From assembly GCA_019914945.1 (NCBI GenBank), contig CM034108.1, positions 5,652,001 through 5,716,000 of the forward strand: a stretch of DNA of 64,000 nt, read 5' to 3'. This document shows positions 46,551-58,371 of the stretch, piece after piece; position 1 is the stretch's first letter, and each line of letters begins with the position of its first letter. The notes beneath the pieces are model-generated. The model worked only from the letters and a program-made list of their open reading frames with translations. It was not told the DNA's origin and did not search any database. Both the position numbers and the translations under genes were made by a program. The DNA is from Typha latifolia. Lineage: Eukaryota > Streptophyta > Magnoliopsida > Poales > Typhaceae.

Positions 46551-46559
46551 GTTTTCCAT

Positions 46560-46830
46560 GCAAATGAGAAGCTCATGAAGAAAGATGGATCAAAGAAGGC
46601 GTCTGCCTCCATCTACCGAAGCTTAATTGGAAGCCTCCTTCCTATATTGGACAGCAACAAGGCATTACATAATGTTCGCGGCAAACCTGAGCCAAACTTA
46701 CTTCGGTGTTGCGAAAATCTTACTATTCTATCTACAAGGAAGAATGAAGTTTGGAATTTGGTACAGTTCCACTTCCGACTCAAAAAGGTCGGCCACCGGG
46801 GGAATTACGCACGAGATTAGAGTAGAGGTG
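46560..46830 (+). pseudogene. Ty1/copia pol fragment
   Basis: Across two frames it reads EKLMKKDGSKKASASIYRSL, IGS, FLYWTATRHYIMFAANL and FGVAK..LFYLQGRMKFGIWY, matching the region of copia pol between RT and RNase H. A frameshift lies near 46650. It joins directly to mitochondrial-like sequence; copia fragments are known within plant mitochondrial genomes. Confidence 0.75.
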
Positions 46831-49600
46831 ACGTGGTTGAGTATGAAGCTTGTCCATCATGGCTTTCATTTGCTGTAATAACATCAATTACACTAAAGAA
46901 CTGTTGATTCTTGGCCTGTTGTTGCTAGTCCAAGCAAAAAAAACCAGCCGTCAAGGAAGAAATTGGGGTCGACAGTACTCCTTGCTTGAAGCACGTTCCG
47001 TCAGAGCCCCTGTTGAGATTATCCCTATTTTCAACTTAGGAGTGTGAAATGCTGGATGATTGGATTGATTCAAAACTCACCCGGAGGATCACCCTCACTT
47101 TTGGTGTGTAGTTCTCAATTCCTTCTTTGGTTGGATGACCAACCTCTTGGATCCCTACTCTTGAAAAGGAAAGCGACAGACACCTCTGGGAAAGAAAGCG
47201 CTTGATTCCGTCGTAGGCCTAACTGAAAGAGCGGAGTTCATTCCCTGAATTGGCAACCACGGGAAAGAGCACCCTTGAAATATTCACTTGAATACATGGA
47301 GCTTGACCTGCGGAAGTGCAGGAGCTTGACTTGACTGAGTGATACGAACTGGATCAGATCGGATCACATCAAAGGGAGATTAGGCTCAATGGATTGATTC
47401 TAATTATCTTATTTAGTTATTTGGTTTAGTTAGAGTCTTAGTAGGTTAGGATTTTATTTAATTAGCTAAATCCTACTCTGCGCAATTTTGGGAAAATATT
47501 CGCAGAATATTCTACATATAGCCAAATAATATCAAACCAATTGGATAAGGTCGCCAACCTCTAGATCTACAACTTTGATATTTATGACTTCTTTAGATTC
47601 AGAATCTATCTATGAAAAAATAAAAGTTGTAGATTAGGAAATTACGGACCTAACCCAATTAGTTTTGTAATTTTCTAAATACCGGAGAATATTTGACGAA
47701 TATTTTTCCACGATTGCGTGGACTGATTCCTGTAATACATTCAGATTTTGAAGGAATCGTAGCGTAACCTATCTTTGGTTCCAGATCTTATCAATTTGGT
47801 ATCAGAGCTTTTCATTGAGGCTCTCCTCTTGGATTGACCCTTTCCTTACTTGCCGGGAGAGCTTCCTTCCCAACAACCGTTATAGCGTAGACCTGAGCTT
47901 TCACCAAGAGAGAATCCATCAGTATGAGCTGAACGAAGAGCCTGATCTCTCTAAGAATGAAGAACAAGCACCACCACCAAGACTGATCACTTGACTAGTT
48001 CACTTGGGGCTGCTATTCGGCTCTCCCCTGTATGTAGTATATGAAATACACTCTTTTAGGGCTCGTGTAGTTTCTAACTCGCTTGTTCTTAAACTTCACT
48101 CTACCGGATTCCATATATTTGTAATGACTCTCTGGAAATATCGAAAAATAGGGTTTTCGCCTAAGACATAGCCAACAAGGGTATTGCACCACGTTTGGTT
48201 ATTCTCGTTAATCTCCTGTTCTGGACATACTGCAACCCCTTGTCCTCCTTCAAGGCTGATTGAATGAAGTAAAGTCTTCTATCCTCGTCTGCCACTCTCG
48301 TTTGGAACATATTGCTTCATTTGTCATATTTCAAGCTAGTCGAGAAGCGAAGGGGGAGAATGTGATAGCCAAATCAGGCCTCGAAGCCTTAGCCTTGTTG
48401 CGAGAGAGAGAGAGACAGAGAAGCGGGCCAACTGCAAAGACAAGATAGGTTGTGGATGGAAATCCAAGGAGGCAATGTGATGAAGTCCCCTCGCCTATCA
48501 ACAAGAGAAGAGTGTCTGTCCATAGGCTTTTTACGGAATCAAGTTTCCATGTGAGACTCGTCTCCCTTTGGTTGCGGGTTGGTGAGGTCTTCATCCCGTG
48601 TTTTCGAAAAGAAAAATGGAAAAGAGGATTTGCGAAGATATGCACAGACGAAGCGTTTATCTCCAACTCGATGAGAAAGAGGGAACCAAGGATCAGACTA
48701 GAGCTTGGTGGTTTAGCCCTTTCCAATAATATGCAAAATAGTAGATTCAGCATTATCTCGGATTACTCTTTAATCTAGTAATGGAAAAGATTGAGGATTT
48801 AGTCCTTCTTCCTTTGATTATGATATTTTGCTTTTTTTAACTATCAAAATGTTCTATAACTTTGTAAGAGAGTAAGCAACTGATATTAGCGCCGGACCAT
48901 CGAGTCAAATTTCTCGTGTCATGTGCAACGTCCATCAATGATGGTTCATTAATGTCCATTGATTTAGACTCCTTCCCCAGCCCTGATACGAAAAAGAATC
49001 AAGAGGGGCTGAACCAAAGCTCTAGTGCCTTCAATCCTTTTATGAAAGAGAGGGAGTTATGTGATTCCCATTTTCAGGTAGTTTCTTCAGGTGCAATCTT
49101 ATATATATATATATATATTATGTTTGTGATCTATAACTGCCCGCTACAGTCTCTCAAAGAATGCATTGGATGGATGCCGGGGGCGTAAGGAGAGAAGTTT
49201 GATTTTTCTCATTAAACCCATCTTAGGTCCCAAGCAAGGGGAAACACCTAGCTTCGCAGAGTAGCTCTCTCCCGAGTCCACAGCAAGGTGTGGAATCTGG
49301 ATCTACTTTGTGTTTTGACTCTATTGGATCAAGTCAGATACTCTGCCTTCTACTACTACTACTTACTACTAGGGAGAGAAAATGCTATATTTCAGATATT
49401 GGACTCTCTTGCTGTGTTTTTTCTAGGCTGTTCCTGAGCCAGGTTCCCTGGATCCATTCTGACCTAAATGAATGAATGAAGAAGCTAGCCCGGGTATATT
49501 AATCGAGCTCTTGCTCTGCCTATCTGTCTCACTCCGTCTTGGGGGTTATAGAAACATACAAAGGGCCTACTCTTTTAATTAAAGCCAATCTCTTAAAAAA
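46831..49600. other. Putative mitochondrial DNA insertion (NUMT)
   Basis: Base composition changes to near-balanced, with style and motifs reminiscent of plant mitochondrial intergenic DNA (for example AAAGAAAGCGCTTGATTCCG, GAAGCTAGCCCGGGTATATT). No standard mitochondrial gene was recognised, so this is an impression, not an identification. Two long opposite-strand frames (48331-48753 -, 48452-48778 +) have no recognised family. The segment is split by the solo LTR at 47340-47814. Confidence 0.4.
47340..47814 (+). mobile_element. Solo LTR, family B (internally shortened)
   Basis: Starts TGATACGAACTGGATCAG and ends ATTTGGTATCAGAGCTTTTCA. Flanking 5-mers are CTGAG and TTGAG (one mismatch). It is about half the length of the family B LTRs at 59174 and 60951, lacking their middle. 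It separates two parts of mitochondrial-like DNA. Confidence 0.7.
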
Positions 49601-51035
49601 AAAAAGCACCCCTAGCTTCCCTTGTTGAAATACTTTGCCCTGCACCATTTCACCCATAGAGATGTGTTATCAAAGATTAGGAACTAGAGCAACTTTTTCT
49701 TTTGGCAGCATCATTTTCAAATAGTAGACTTTTCAACCATTTTTGCTCGTGCGTCTGCCCCTAGAAATTCATGGATTTCTCGCAATATGAGAAACCTTCT
49801 CTCTTTTGATTTCAGGCCTACATCTCTCTTTCAAGGGTTCCTGTTTCTTTGGTAGCTTTGGGCAAGGTAGGAGGCATGATTATTTTCAGTTTCTCTTGCA
49901 CTTTAGGCTTTTTTCTTACTTTTCTTCCAACTTTGCCCTCTTTGCTATTTAGTGCCTCATTAAATGTTAATAGGACACTATAAGAGAGAGAGAGAAATGA
50001 CCCATACTCATCTTCTTCTTCATCTTCTTCATCTTCTACTTCATATGCTGCTGCTAATTCTTCTTCTTCTTCTTCTTCTTATGTTAGCTTATGTGAAATA
50101 ATAGAGAATCTCGATGGAACAAGAAACTAAAATCATAATAAAGATAACTATTCTAACAAACATGACAAACTAAAGTTCATGCTTTCTTCTCCATTGACCG
50201 ATGGAGGAGGAGGATGATGGAGGATACCATTGGATGACGTGGTGGCAGCTTGGCGAAGGGGGACGAGGTGGCACCACAGCAGCTTGACGAAGCGATACCA
50301 CGGCGGCGGCTTAGCGAAGGTGGATGAGGCGGCACCGCGACATCTTGAGGAGATGAGCACGGGTGTCGACTACTGAAGGAGGAGGAGGCGGAGATGTTGG
50401 ATGTGGAATTTGGGAATTAGGATTTTCTCACCCCTTTTATACCGAGCCTATTGAGTCGAGCCTGAGCGAGCCGGCTCCAGCTCAGACTCGACTTGATATT
50501 AATTTTGAGCTGGTTTTGACGGCACAGGCTTGGATCATCTCTAACTGAGCCAAGATGAACTTGAGCTTTAGCCAAGCCGAGCCCGAGCTGCTCGTTTAAT
50601 TTGACAGCCTTAGTGTTGCATCTAGGCTTGAGCCAATTTCTCGCTCCTCCTTCCTCCATTTCGTAGCCAACCTAAGCTCTTGCCTACGACTAAGGTTAAT
50701 CTTCCGTCGCTTCTCCCTCCTCCCTTTGGTAACCAGCCATACCTAGAAGCTCCCTTCTCCCACTTCATCTTGTTCAAGACACTAACCCATCCACCAAAGC
50801 CATCATCATTATCTCCCATAACCCTAACCACATAATCCACGTCTATCCCGCCACCTCCTGACCTTTGGTCATTATTTATTTCATAACTTTTGATATACTA
50901 AGCCGATTGATGAGATTCTGGTTGCGTTGGATTTCTAACTTCCAAAAGAATAACATATAAGGATTCAAATTCTTCAAAGATAGGAACGACTTCTATTGGC
51001 TTCGAAGAAATTTTTTAGAAGAAATTTTTTAGATT
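49601..51035. other. Mixed sequence with microsatellite and hAT-like remnant
   Basis: 49600-50000 has no recognised content. 50010-50080 is CTT/TTC-rich. 50425-50612 carries GAGCC/GAGCTGG words and ends TTTGACAGCCTTAG, resembling the remnant at 45680. The proline/arginine frames at 50148-50360 and 50363-50548 have no family resemblance. Confidence 0.35.
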
Positions 51036-51485
51036 ACAAGGTACACGGTTGACCCTTAGTTAGACCTATCATCTATAGACTGACGGCCAAACGGAGGTTG
51101 TTAATCGTGGATTGGAGCAATATTTGAGATGTTTTATTGTTGAGAAGCCAAGGGAGTGATTGAGGTATCTTCCATGGGCAGAGTTGTCATATAATACCGC
51201 CTACCATCATTCTATACAAATGACACATTTTAAGGCGGCATATTGACGGACGGTGCGACGTTGCCAGAATATGACAAAGTGGCAGCGATGGGTCGATCGG
51301 AGATGGACTTAGATTTGATCGACACGGGTAAGACCTTGAGAAGATTGAAGGAGCATCTTGTAGCAGCTCAAAACTGCATGAAACATGTCTATGGTTGGGG
51401 ATATCATGAGCGAGAGTTTGCTATAGGCGATTTGGTTTATGTACGAGCGCAACCTTATTAGCAGATCACTATAAGGCCAGTAATG
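51036..51485 (+). pseudogene. Ty3/gypsy integrase C-terminal fragment
   Basis: Across frames: YRLTAKRRLL (shifted TDGQTEVVNRGLEQYLRC), PWAELSYNTAYHHSIQMT, then an open part with LVAAQNCMKHVYGWGYHERE and LVYVRAQPY. Opposite in strand to G2, and cut by the G2-side LTR at 51494. Confidence 0.75.
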
Positions 51486-51493
51486 AACCAAAA

Positions 51494-52311
51494 TGATAGG
51501 TTACGGAACAATTCCTTCAAGATCTAAATTTATTGCAGGAAGCAATTAGCGCAAGTGAGAAAAAATATTCACCAAATATTTTCCTTTAGTCAGAAAATTA
51601 CGAAACCAAATGGGATCAATCTGTAACTCCCTGATCTATGTTTTTTGTATTTATGCCCTTCATAAATTCTAACTGCAACTAGGACGAAAGCATGATATAG
51701 TGCAGATGATGGTGGTGGTGATGGGTGGAGTGGATGTTAGAATTATGGATGATAATGGAGATGATGGTGGATGGTTGGTGTTGTTTAAGGGATAAAGACG
51801 AAGAAGAAGAAGTGGTCAAGATTCCAAGGAAGGGGGAGGACTCGATAGACGAGGGAGATTAGAAGTTGAGAGACCTTGCCAATGAAAGAGGTGTTTGGTT
51901 GGTGAAGAGGGAAGAGGGAGATTAGGGTAGAGAGACTAGAGAGAAGATAGAGAAGCAAGAAACCAATATTCCAATAGCATAATAATTTTGGCTGCCATCC
52001 ACAACTTTATAGAGGCTAGCTAATAAGCCAAAATAATAATTATTAACCCTAATTCTAATGGACTCTCGTCGATCGCGTTTGAACGGACAAAAGACGTTCC
52101 CTATCGATGCGAACCTGATGCAGATGTTCGAATGCGCTCGACCGTGTTCGAACGCTCATTTCGCAACCTCTATTTTTATGAACCTAATGCAGATGTTCGC
52201 AAAGGCATTCGAACGCGCCCTCAATCGTGTTCGAACGAGACCTATAAAAAATTTATTTTAATAAAAATAAATAACTAATACAATAAGAAAATACTCTAAC
52301 TAAGTGTATCA
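51494..52311 (-). mobile_element. G2 3' LTR
   Basis: On the - strand it starts TGATACACTTAG right after a purine-rich AGTGGGGGAAGCGTGG and ends GGTTACGG-side TAACCTATCA. It has TTCGAACG boxes and a GAAGAAGAAG stretch. It differs in both ends from the LTR on the other side of G2. Confidence 0.7.
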
Positions 52312-52319
52312 GTCCACCA

Positions 52320-53400
52320 CGCTTCCCCCACTTTGTCCTCAAGGTCTAAAGTCAGGGAAACACTCCAAGATGTCCGTCTCCAACTCCCATGTCGCCTCAT
52401 CGGATGGCTTGCCAAGCCACTCGACTAGAATCTCCATCTCTAATCTGGTACCATAACGTCATCGGCACCTAGCAAGTACACCAATTGGCTCTATGATCTT
52501 TGTCTCCTCCAATGGCTCCAGTAGAACTGATCCAATAACCCCATGATCTCCAATCTACTCCCTCAGGAATGAAACATGGAAGACAAGATGCACTCTCGAC
52601 CCCTCCAGCAGCTCCAAACGATACGCAACCGAACTGATACACTCTAACACCCGAAACGGATCGAAGTACTGATGTGCTAACTTCTGGTTTTGCATCGGAC
52701 GCAAGGTCACCTATCGATACGGTTGCACCCTCACGAACACCCAATTGCAGATGTCAAACTTCTGCTCCCTATGATTGCAATCATAAACTTACTGCATACG
52801 GTTTTAAGCAAGTTTAAGATGGGCATGCCCTCAATGTGGTGTCTCTATCCAGCAAAGTAAGTCTACTTCCGTTTGATCTACAGATGCCACTGGGTTAAAA
52901 GCGAGTAATGTCGGAGCCGTGCACCCAAACCCCACCTCGAACAGAGTCATACCAATGCTGCTGTGGTAAGCGGTGTTGCAAGACCACTCCACCTACGGTA
53001 AGAACTTCAACCATCGTCTCTGCATCTCTCCAATTAAGCACCGCAAGTAATGCTCAATCCCACGATTGACCATCTCGGTTTGGCCGTTCATCTGTGGATG
53101 GTAAGCCGAACTGAAGTTCAATCAAGTCCCCTGTAATATGAAAAACTCCATCTAGAAGTCACTCATAAATACACGATCACGATCTGAGACAATCGTGCGT
53201 GGCATGCCATGTAACCGAGCAACATCTCTAACAAAAATTTTAGCTACTAACTTGGCTGAAAATAGATGTGACAATGCAGAAAAGTGCACATACTTGCTTA
53301 ACTTGTTAACCACCATAAAAATAACGGAATAACCACGTACCAGTGGAAGACCCTCTATGAAATCCATAGAAAAGTCTTTCCAAACACGGTCAGGTATCGG
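52320..53400 (-). pseudogene. G2 integrase and chromodomain tail
   Basis: MDFIEGLPLVRGYSVIFMVV, ARLHGMPRTIVSDRDRVFMS (core with catalytic aspartates), SSAYHPQMNGQTEMVNRGIE, then EFDI..VFVRVQPY, KLAHQYFDPFRVLE, SRVHLVFHVSFLRE and the chromodomain piece VEWLGKPSDEATWELETDI. Stops and frameshifts break it several times. The order fits a chromoviral integrase with C-terminal chromodomain. Confidence 0.85.
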
Positions 53401-54003
53401 TAGAGACTGTGTAATCCGACCGGTTTCAATGTGGTTGCCTTAGCCCTTTGACAGACTTCTCAAGCAAGGACAAAATTCCTCACATCTCGCCTCAATCCAG
53501 GCCACATGCAACAACTTTGTGATATCCTCCTATAAGTCCTCAAGACACCCTCATGACTAGCCTATAGAGTTTGGTAGAAGTGCTCAAACAACTTCTACCG
53601 CAATCCATCATTTGTGGGCACCCGAATGCATTCGTGGTCCGAATCATCCAACACCTTTTATAACAATCTCAAAATATCTGGATCAAATGTACATGCAAAC
53701 CTCAGCTCATCAAGAAAGGAAAAGTGGGACAAGAATAGGCTGCAAGCTCGGCGATATTGGGTTTGCGTGATAGTGCATCCTCCGCTCTATTTTCAGTTCT
53801 TTCTTCTATTGAATTTCATAATCATACCCTAGCAATTTTGTGACCCATCTCTACTGTGCCGGAGTGTGAATGCGCTGTCCTATAAAGCATGGAAGGCTCC
53901 TTTGATTGGTTCGAATAATGAATCGCCTACCGATCAACTAAGGCCTCCACTTTGTCACCGCATGCAGAATTGCCAACATCTCTCTCTCGTAGGTCGATAA
54001 TTG

Positions 54004-54291
54004 CTAGAATTTTTGTGATAAAGCCTTGATAAGAAAGACTATGGGATGTCCTTGTTGCATTAGTATAGCTCCTATGCCAACTCCCGACGCATCACATTCC
54101 ACAATGAACTCTTTGGTGAAGTCTAGTAGAGCTAGAACGGGCGCCGTTGTCACTGCTGTTTTTAGTTTTTCAAAAGCTGTAGTGGCTTCATCCGTCCATC
54201 TAAAAGAGTCCTTCCTTAGCAAAGAAGTGAGAGGAGTAGCGATCTTGCCATACCCGGCGATGAAGCAGTGATAATATCTGGTCAGCCCCAA
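54004..54291 (-). pseudogene. G2 RT-RNase H connection
   Basis: Reads [55 protein letters not shown]. Open for 95 codons, then interrupted. Confidence 0.85.
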
Positions 54292-54399
54292 GAATTCTCA
54301 TAATTCTATGGTGGTAGTAGGGATTAGTCAAGCGGTCATGCATGCTACCTTTTGAGGATCCCCCGCTACACCTTCCGCTGAGATGATGTGGCCTAAATA

Positions 54400-54984
54400 C
54401 TCCACTTGTGGTACTCCCTATAGGCACTTGGACTTCTTAATCTTCAGCTAGTTTTGCTTCAATAAATTCAGCACATCCTCCAAATGCCGCCAATGCTCCA
54501 TCTCAGGTCCGCTATACACCAAAATGTCGTCAAAGAATACCAAGATATACCTTCGCAGTAGAGGCAAAAAAATATCATTCATGAGGCCTTAAAAAATAGC
54601 ATGAGTATTGGTGAGAGCAAAGGGCATCACCCGGAACTCGTAGTGCTCGTCCGGAGTCCGAAATGTAGTTCTGTGCACATCCGTCGGGTGAACTCTAATT
54701 TGATGGTACTCGGCCCTCAAGTCAGGCTTGCTGAATATGGTCGCCCTTGCAAGCTCGTCCAGCAGCTCCTCTATGACCGAAATGGGATATCGGTCCTTAA
54801 CGGTGATAGCGTTTAGTGCCTGGTAGTCGACACAAAAATGCCATGTCCCGTGCTTCTTTCGCATCAATAGCACGGGCAATGAGTAAGAGCTATGACTTGT
54901 TTGTATGAGGCCTTGCTCCAACATCTCAACTACCATCTTGGAGATAACTTCTTTTTGCACATGTGGATACTGATATGGCCTCAC
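54400..54984 (-). pseudogene. G2 reverse transcriptase
   Basis: YQYPHVQKEVISKMVVEMLE, FCVDYQALNAITVKDRYP, KPDLRAEYHQIRVHP, FRVMPFALTNTHA then a stop. FFDDILVYS follows at about 54512-54537 (- strand). All key motifs can be read but in more than one frame. Confidence 0.87.
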
Positions 54985-55197
54985 GTTCGCCGGTGCAACC
55001 TTGGGTACAATCTCTATGTGATGGTCCGCTGTTCACTTTTGTGGCAACTCCTTTGGTTCCTCAAACAGTCCAGCAAATTTATTTAATAAATTAGACAACT
55101 CGATGGTAGTATCTGAACTCATTTGAGGCTCCTCTCCTACTAGTCCTAACTGTAGAAGATAGGCCAAGTCACTCGCACAGGGCAGCCCCACCATCAG

Positions 55198-56112
55198 TTA
55201 TATCGCTGGAATTGGCAGAGTTCGAATGCCATCAAATCGCACATCTTTGTTTCCTTGCTTAAATTTCATCCACATACTCCGAAAATCAAAAGTGATGGGT
55301 CCCAAGCTTTGTAACCACTGAGTGCCAAGTACAATGTCCGCTCCTCGCAGTACCAATGGATAGAAGTCCACAATGATGTCGTGTCCTTGCACCCGAATAC
55401 TAACCCGGCAACACAAGCTCTCCGCCTTAAGCTTTGTGCCGTCTCCAACAGCAACTTCAAACCCCGTGGTCGGTTCAGCATCCAAGCCTAATCTCCTCAC
55501 TAACCTCTCGTCTAGAAAGTTGTGTGTACTCCTAGAATCGATGAGGATGTGCACGCAATGTTTTCTAACGAGTCCGTCTACCCATAACTTCCTCTGCGCG
55601 GAAGTACCCGAATATGCATGCATCGATATTTTAGCTTGGATATCTTCCTCTACGCCCTCCTCAATGGCCACCTCATGGACCTCATCTGAACACTCTCCAT
55701 GACCAACAATCTCATCGTCCTCCTCGAGACCGTCGATGAGCATCACACTCCCGATCGATTTGGAACACCGATGATCGAGGGTGAAAGGTTCATCGCATCG
55801 AAAGCAAAGGCCCTTCGCTCTTCGCTCATCCACCTGGGCAGGTGTGAGAGTTCGAATGGGGAGTCTTGTGCCTCTTCTAACATCAGAAGAAGGTCTCAAA
55901 GGTTGTCGTGGTCTAGTACTAGCAGTCGCTATCTTTGAACTTATAGAATTTCCAACTGGCGTTCTAGGTGCAAACCGCCCATTTCGGTTCCCCAAATTTA
56001 TTTTCGCTACCATCTTGAGAGCCTTATGCTTTTGCTCCATCCTCACGGCCTTCTCAAAGGCCTCCTCAAGAGTGGTAGGACAAAGAGGCACGAACATCCG
56101 CTTGTATCTCAT
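55198..56112 (-). pseudogene. G2 gag C-terminus, zinc knuckle and protease
   Basis: The longest open frame in the window (304 codons). CPTTLEEAFEKAVRMEQKHK (Gag), LTPAQVDERRAKGLCFRCDE with a zinc-knuckle CX2C..HRC, an acidic linker, HAYSGTSAQRKLWVDGLV and the protease site LIDSRSTHNFLDERLV. The catalytic triplet should be DSG or DTG and reads DSR here. YPLVLRGADIVLGTQWLQSL follows. Open but probably inactive as a protease. Confidence 0.85.
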
Positions 56113-56880
56113 CCCGCAGCTCTGAAATGAATGTGCTCATCAATGTCGATTCGGGTTAATGTGGCTCACAACGACTACTAACTCTTTCAAATTTAGCTTG
56201 ATACTCCAGAACGGCCGTCTTCTGAACTATCTTACTTAATGTGGCAGCAAAATCTTCCTATACTGCTGTCCCAAATCTACGTGTAATTCTCCTACAAAAG
56301 TCAGCCCAACCAGTAAATCCTCCACCACAAATAATCGATCTATACCAATGCAATGTCATTCCTTAGAGGTGAAAGCTTGCCATCTGGACCTTTGTGTCTT
56401 CTGCTGTCCCTTGACAATCAAAGTATTGTTCAACTTGAAACACCCAATCCGTTGGATCACCACCTTAGAATTTTGGAAAGTCCAAGTGTGCGGTTCTCCC
56501 CCGAATAGCATTGTCGGGTTCGCGAAAGATCCTTGGTTTAGGTCTGAACCTTTATGCATGTTGATCTCCTTTTCTAAATTCTCGAGCACGTCCATCACCA
56601 TCTTCGAAGGGATCAACCTCATCCTCAAAGTGTCAATCCTCCTCATTGACGAAGCGCATCAGTGCCGCACTCCTCTCGGGTTTGTAATGGAGGTGGGGGA
56701 TGATGTGTAGGCATAGGTAAAAGAGGATCATTAACACTAACATGTCGCACCTGGATCTGTGGGGTATCGGTTCAGTGTGGTCCCACTGCTGGTCCTTCTT
56801 GAGGCATCGATCATCGTCGAGGAGATGACGAAGCTGATCGGTTCATGACATATTCCTTTAAAGCATTATGATCATTCTGC
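56113..56880 (-). pseudogene. G2 gag N-terminal part
   Basis: Frames include RMRLIPSKMVMDVLENLEKE and, shifted, GGDPTDWVFQVEQYFDCQG and KVQMASFHL (Gag core). The start reads MNRSASSSPR-like, matching the internal region of the small element at 59174. Broken by frameshifts. Confidence 0.75.
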
Positions 56881-56927
56881 ATTTTTCAACCCTATGCAGC
56901 TGATATGATCTCGCCTCTGGCTATGGA

Positions 56928-57024
56928 GCTCTGATACCATATTGATACGATCTCGCCTCTTGGCTATGGAGCTCTGATACCAGCTCGATACGATCTTGCC
57001 TCTGGCTATGGAGCTCTGATACCA
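56928..57024 (-). repeat. Triplicated primer-binding-site segment of G2
   Basis: GCTCTGATACCA (complement TGGTATCAGAGC, the tRNA-iMet primer site) occurs at 56928-56939, 56971-56982 and 57013-57024, at spacings of 43 and 42 bases. Each copy carries the surrounding GATACGATCT(C/T)GCCTC..GGCTATGGA. Confidence 0.9.
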
Positions 57025-57027
57025 ACT

Positions 57028-57965
57028 TGATACGATCTCTCCTTAGGCTAAGGTTCGATCTCTTCCAATTCTCTGATCTGGACTAGATCTGGCATAGAAC
57101 TTTGAAATAAGATTCGGAAATATGTCGCCGTCGGATCGACGTGAAATTTTGATATATTGTAGCCCCAGAAAAGAGATTTCCAACAAATCTAGTTTCAGAG
57201 GAATCGGATGTGGGGATCTCGAGATATTGTCCGATTAGTGGACGATGGTTTGGGTGGTCTGTTTTGGATCCGTGGATGGAGGCACGTGATCCTAGGTGAT
57301 AATGGTTGAAGGTGGACCGGCGTTAATGTGGTGGCACCGGTGAAAAGTGGTGGTGGAAAGGTTATGGTTGATGGAAGGGTTAGGGCAAGTGTTGGATAGA
57401 TTGGAAGAAGGGGGAGGAGAGGGCCACCCCTAAGGGACCAGGGTGATTGGCCGGTCGAGGGAGGTTAGAAGCGGCATCGCCGGGCATTGAGAGAACGGGA
57501 GCAAAGAAGGCGAAGGAGGCAAGGCAAAACTCAATCTCAATAATCAACAATGACTTTGGTTGCCATCCACATCCTTTTAGAGGCTAACCAACAATTCAAA
57601 TTAACCCTAACAATACAATTTTCGCCGACCGCGTTCGAACTCGCCCGACCGTGTTCGAACGCACCGAGTTCGCTCCTCTGGATTTGCGAACGCGATGCAG
57701 GCGTTCGACCACGCGATCAAACGCGCCTGTCGGTATTTGTGAACGCGATGCAGGCGTTCACAGTGCGTTCGAACACACAGTGCATTCTCTTCACCCACGT
57801 TCACAACCCCGTTCACAAACCGCGTTCGAACTCACTCCACCCGCGTTCGAACGCGACTTACAGAAAACTTATTTTAATGGAAATTAAACACTCAAACATG
57901 AAATAAAAATACTCCTAAAGTAAATTCATGCTCGAGACGACGTTGGTGAAGTCCGAATCGTATCA
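57028..57965 (-). mobile_element. G2 5' LTR
   Basis: 938 bases. On the - strand it starts TGATACGATTCGG and ends GATCGTATCA, so the LTR termini form a short inverted repeat. GC-rich middle with many GTTCGAACGCG boxes. Shares the middle, not the ends, with 51494-52311. Confidence 0.75.
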
Positions 57966-58014
57966 GCAGCAATGTTTGGAACATGCCCCTATGTTCATCT
58001 GCCAAGCCCATGTT
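57966..58014 (-). mobile_element. Gag fragment at nest junction
   Basis: AATGTTTGGAACATGCCCCT and GCCAAGCCCAT match, on the - strand, the internal region of the element at 59174 (60300-60345). A short junction piece between two LTRs. Confidence 0.6.
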
Positions 58015-58371
58015 CAATAATCCAATAGCATAATGATTTTGACTGCCATCCACACCTTTATAGAGGCTAGCCAACAAGCCAAAATACAATTAGTAACCCT
58101 AATTCTAGAATATTCCTACCGATTGCGTTTGAACGCGCCCGATCGCGTTCGAATGCTCAAAAGGCGTTCTCCATATGTGTGAATGCGATGCAAACATTCG
58201 GCCGCGTTCGAACGCACATTTTGCGTTCTCTATTTTTGCGAACCTGATGCAGACGTTTGTAAGGACGTTCAAACGCGACCCCTTCCGCTTTCAAACGTGA
58301 CCTAAAGGAATTTTATTTTAATAAAATTAAATAACTAATGGAATAAGAAAAGACCCTAACTAAATGTATTA
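58015..58371 (-). mobile_element. G3 3' LTR (partial)
   Basis: Matches 51990-52311 (CCAATAGCATAATGATTTTGACTGCCATCCAC.., TTCGAACG boxes, ATAACTAATGGAATAAGAAAA). On the - strand it starts TAATACATTTAG (TG decayed to TA). The 5'-side half is missing. Confidence 0.7.

Larger units (their letters stand above)
52312..57027 (-). mobile_element. G2: degenerate Ty3/gypsy chromovirus, internal region
   Basis: All domains are recognisable from right to left: primer site near 57013, gag, protease, RT, RNase H, integrase and chromodomain tail. The protein is close to G1 in motifs. Frames are broken in many places but the domain order is complete. Confidence 0.88.

Noticed and set aside
48331..48778. Opposed 140- and 108-residue frames as genes
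   Set aside because: They overlap on opposite strands in mitochondrial-like DNA, and neither has a recognisable motif.
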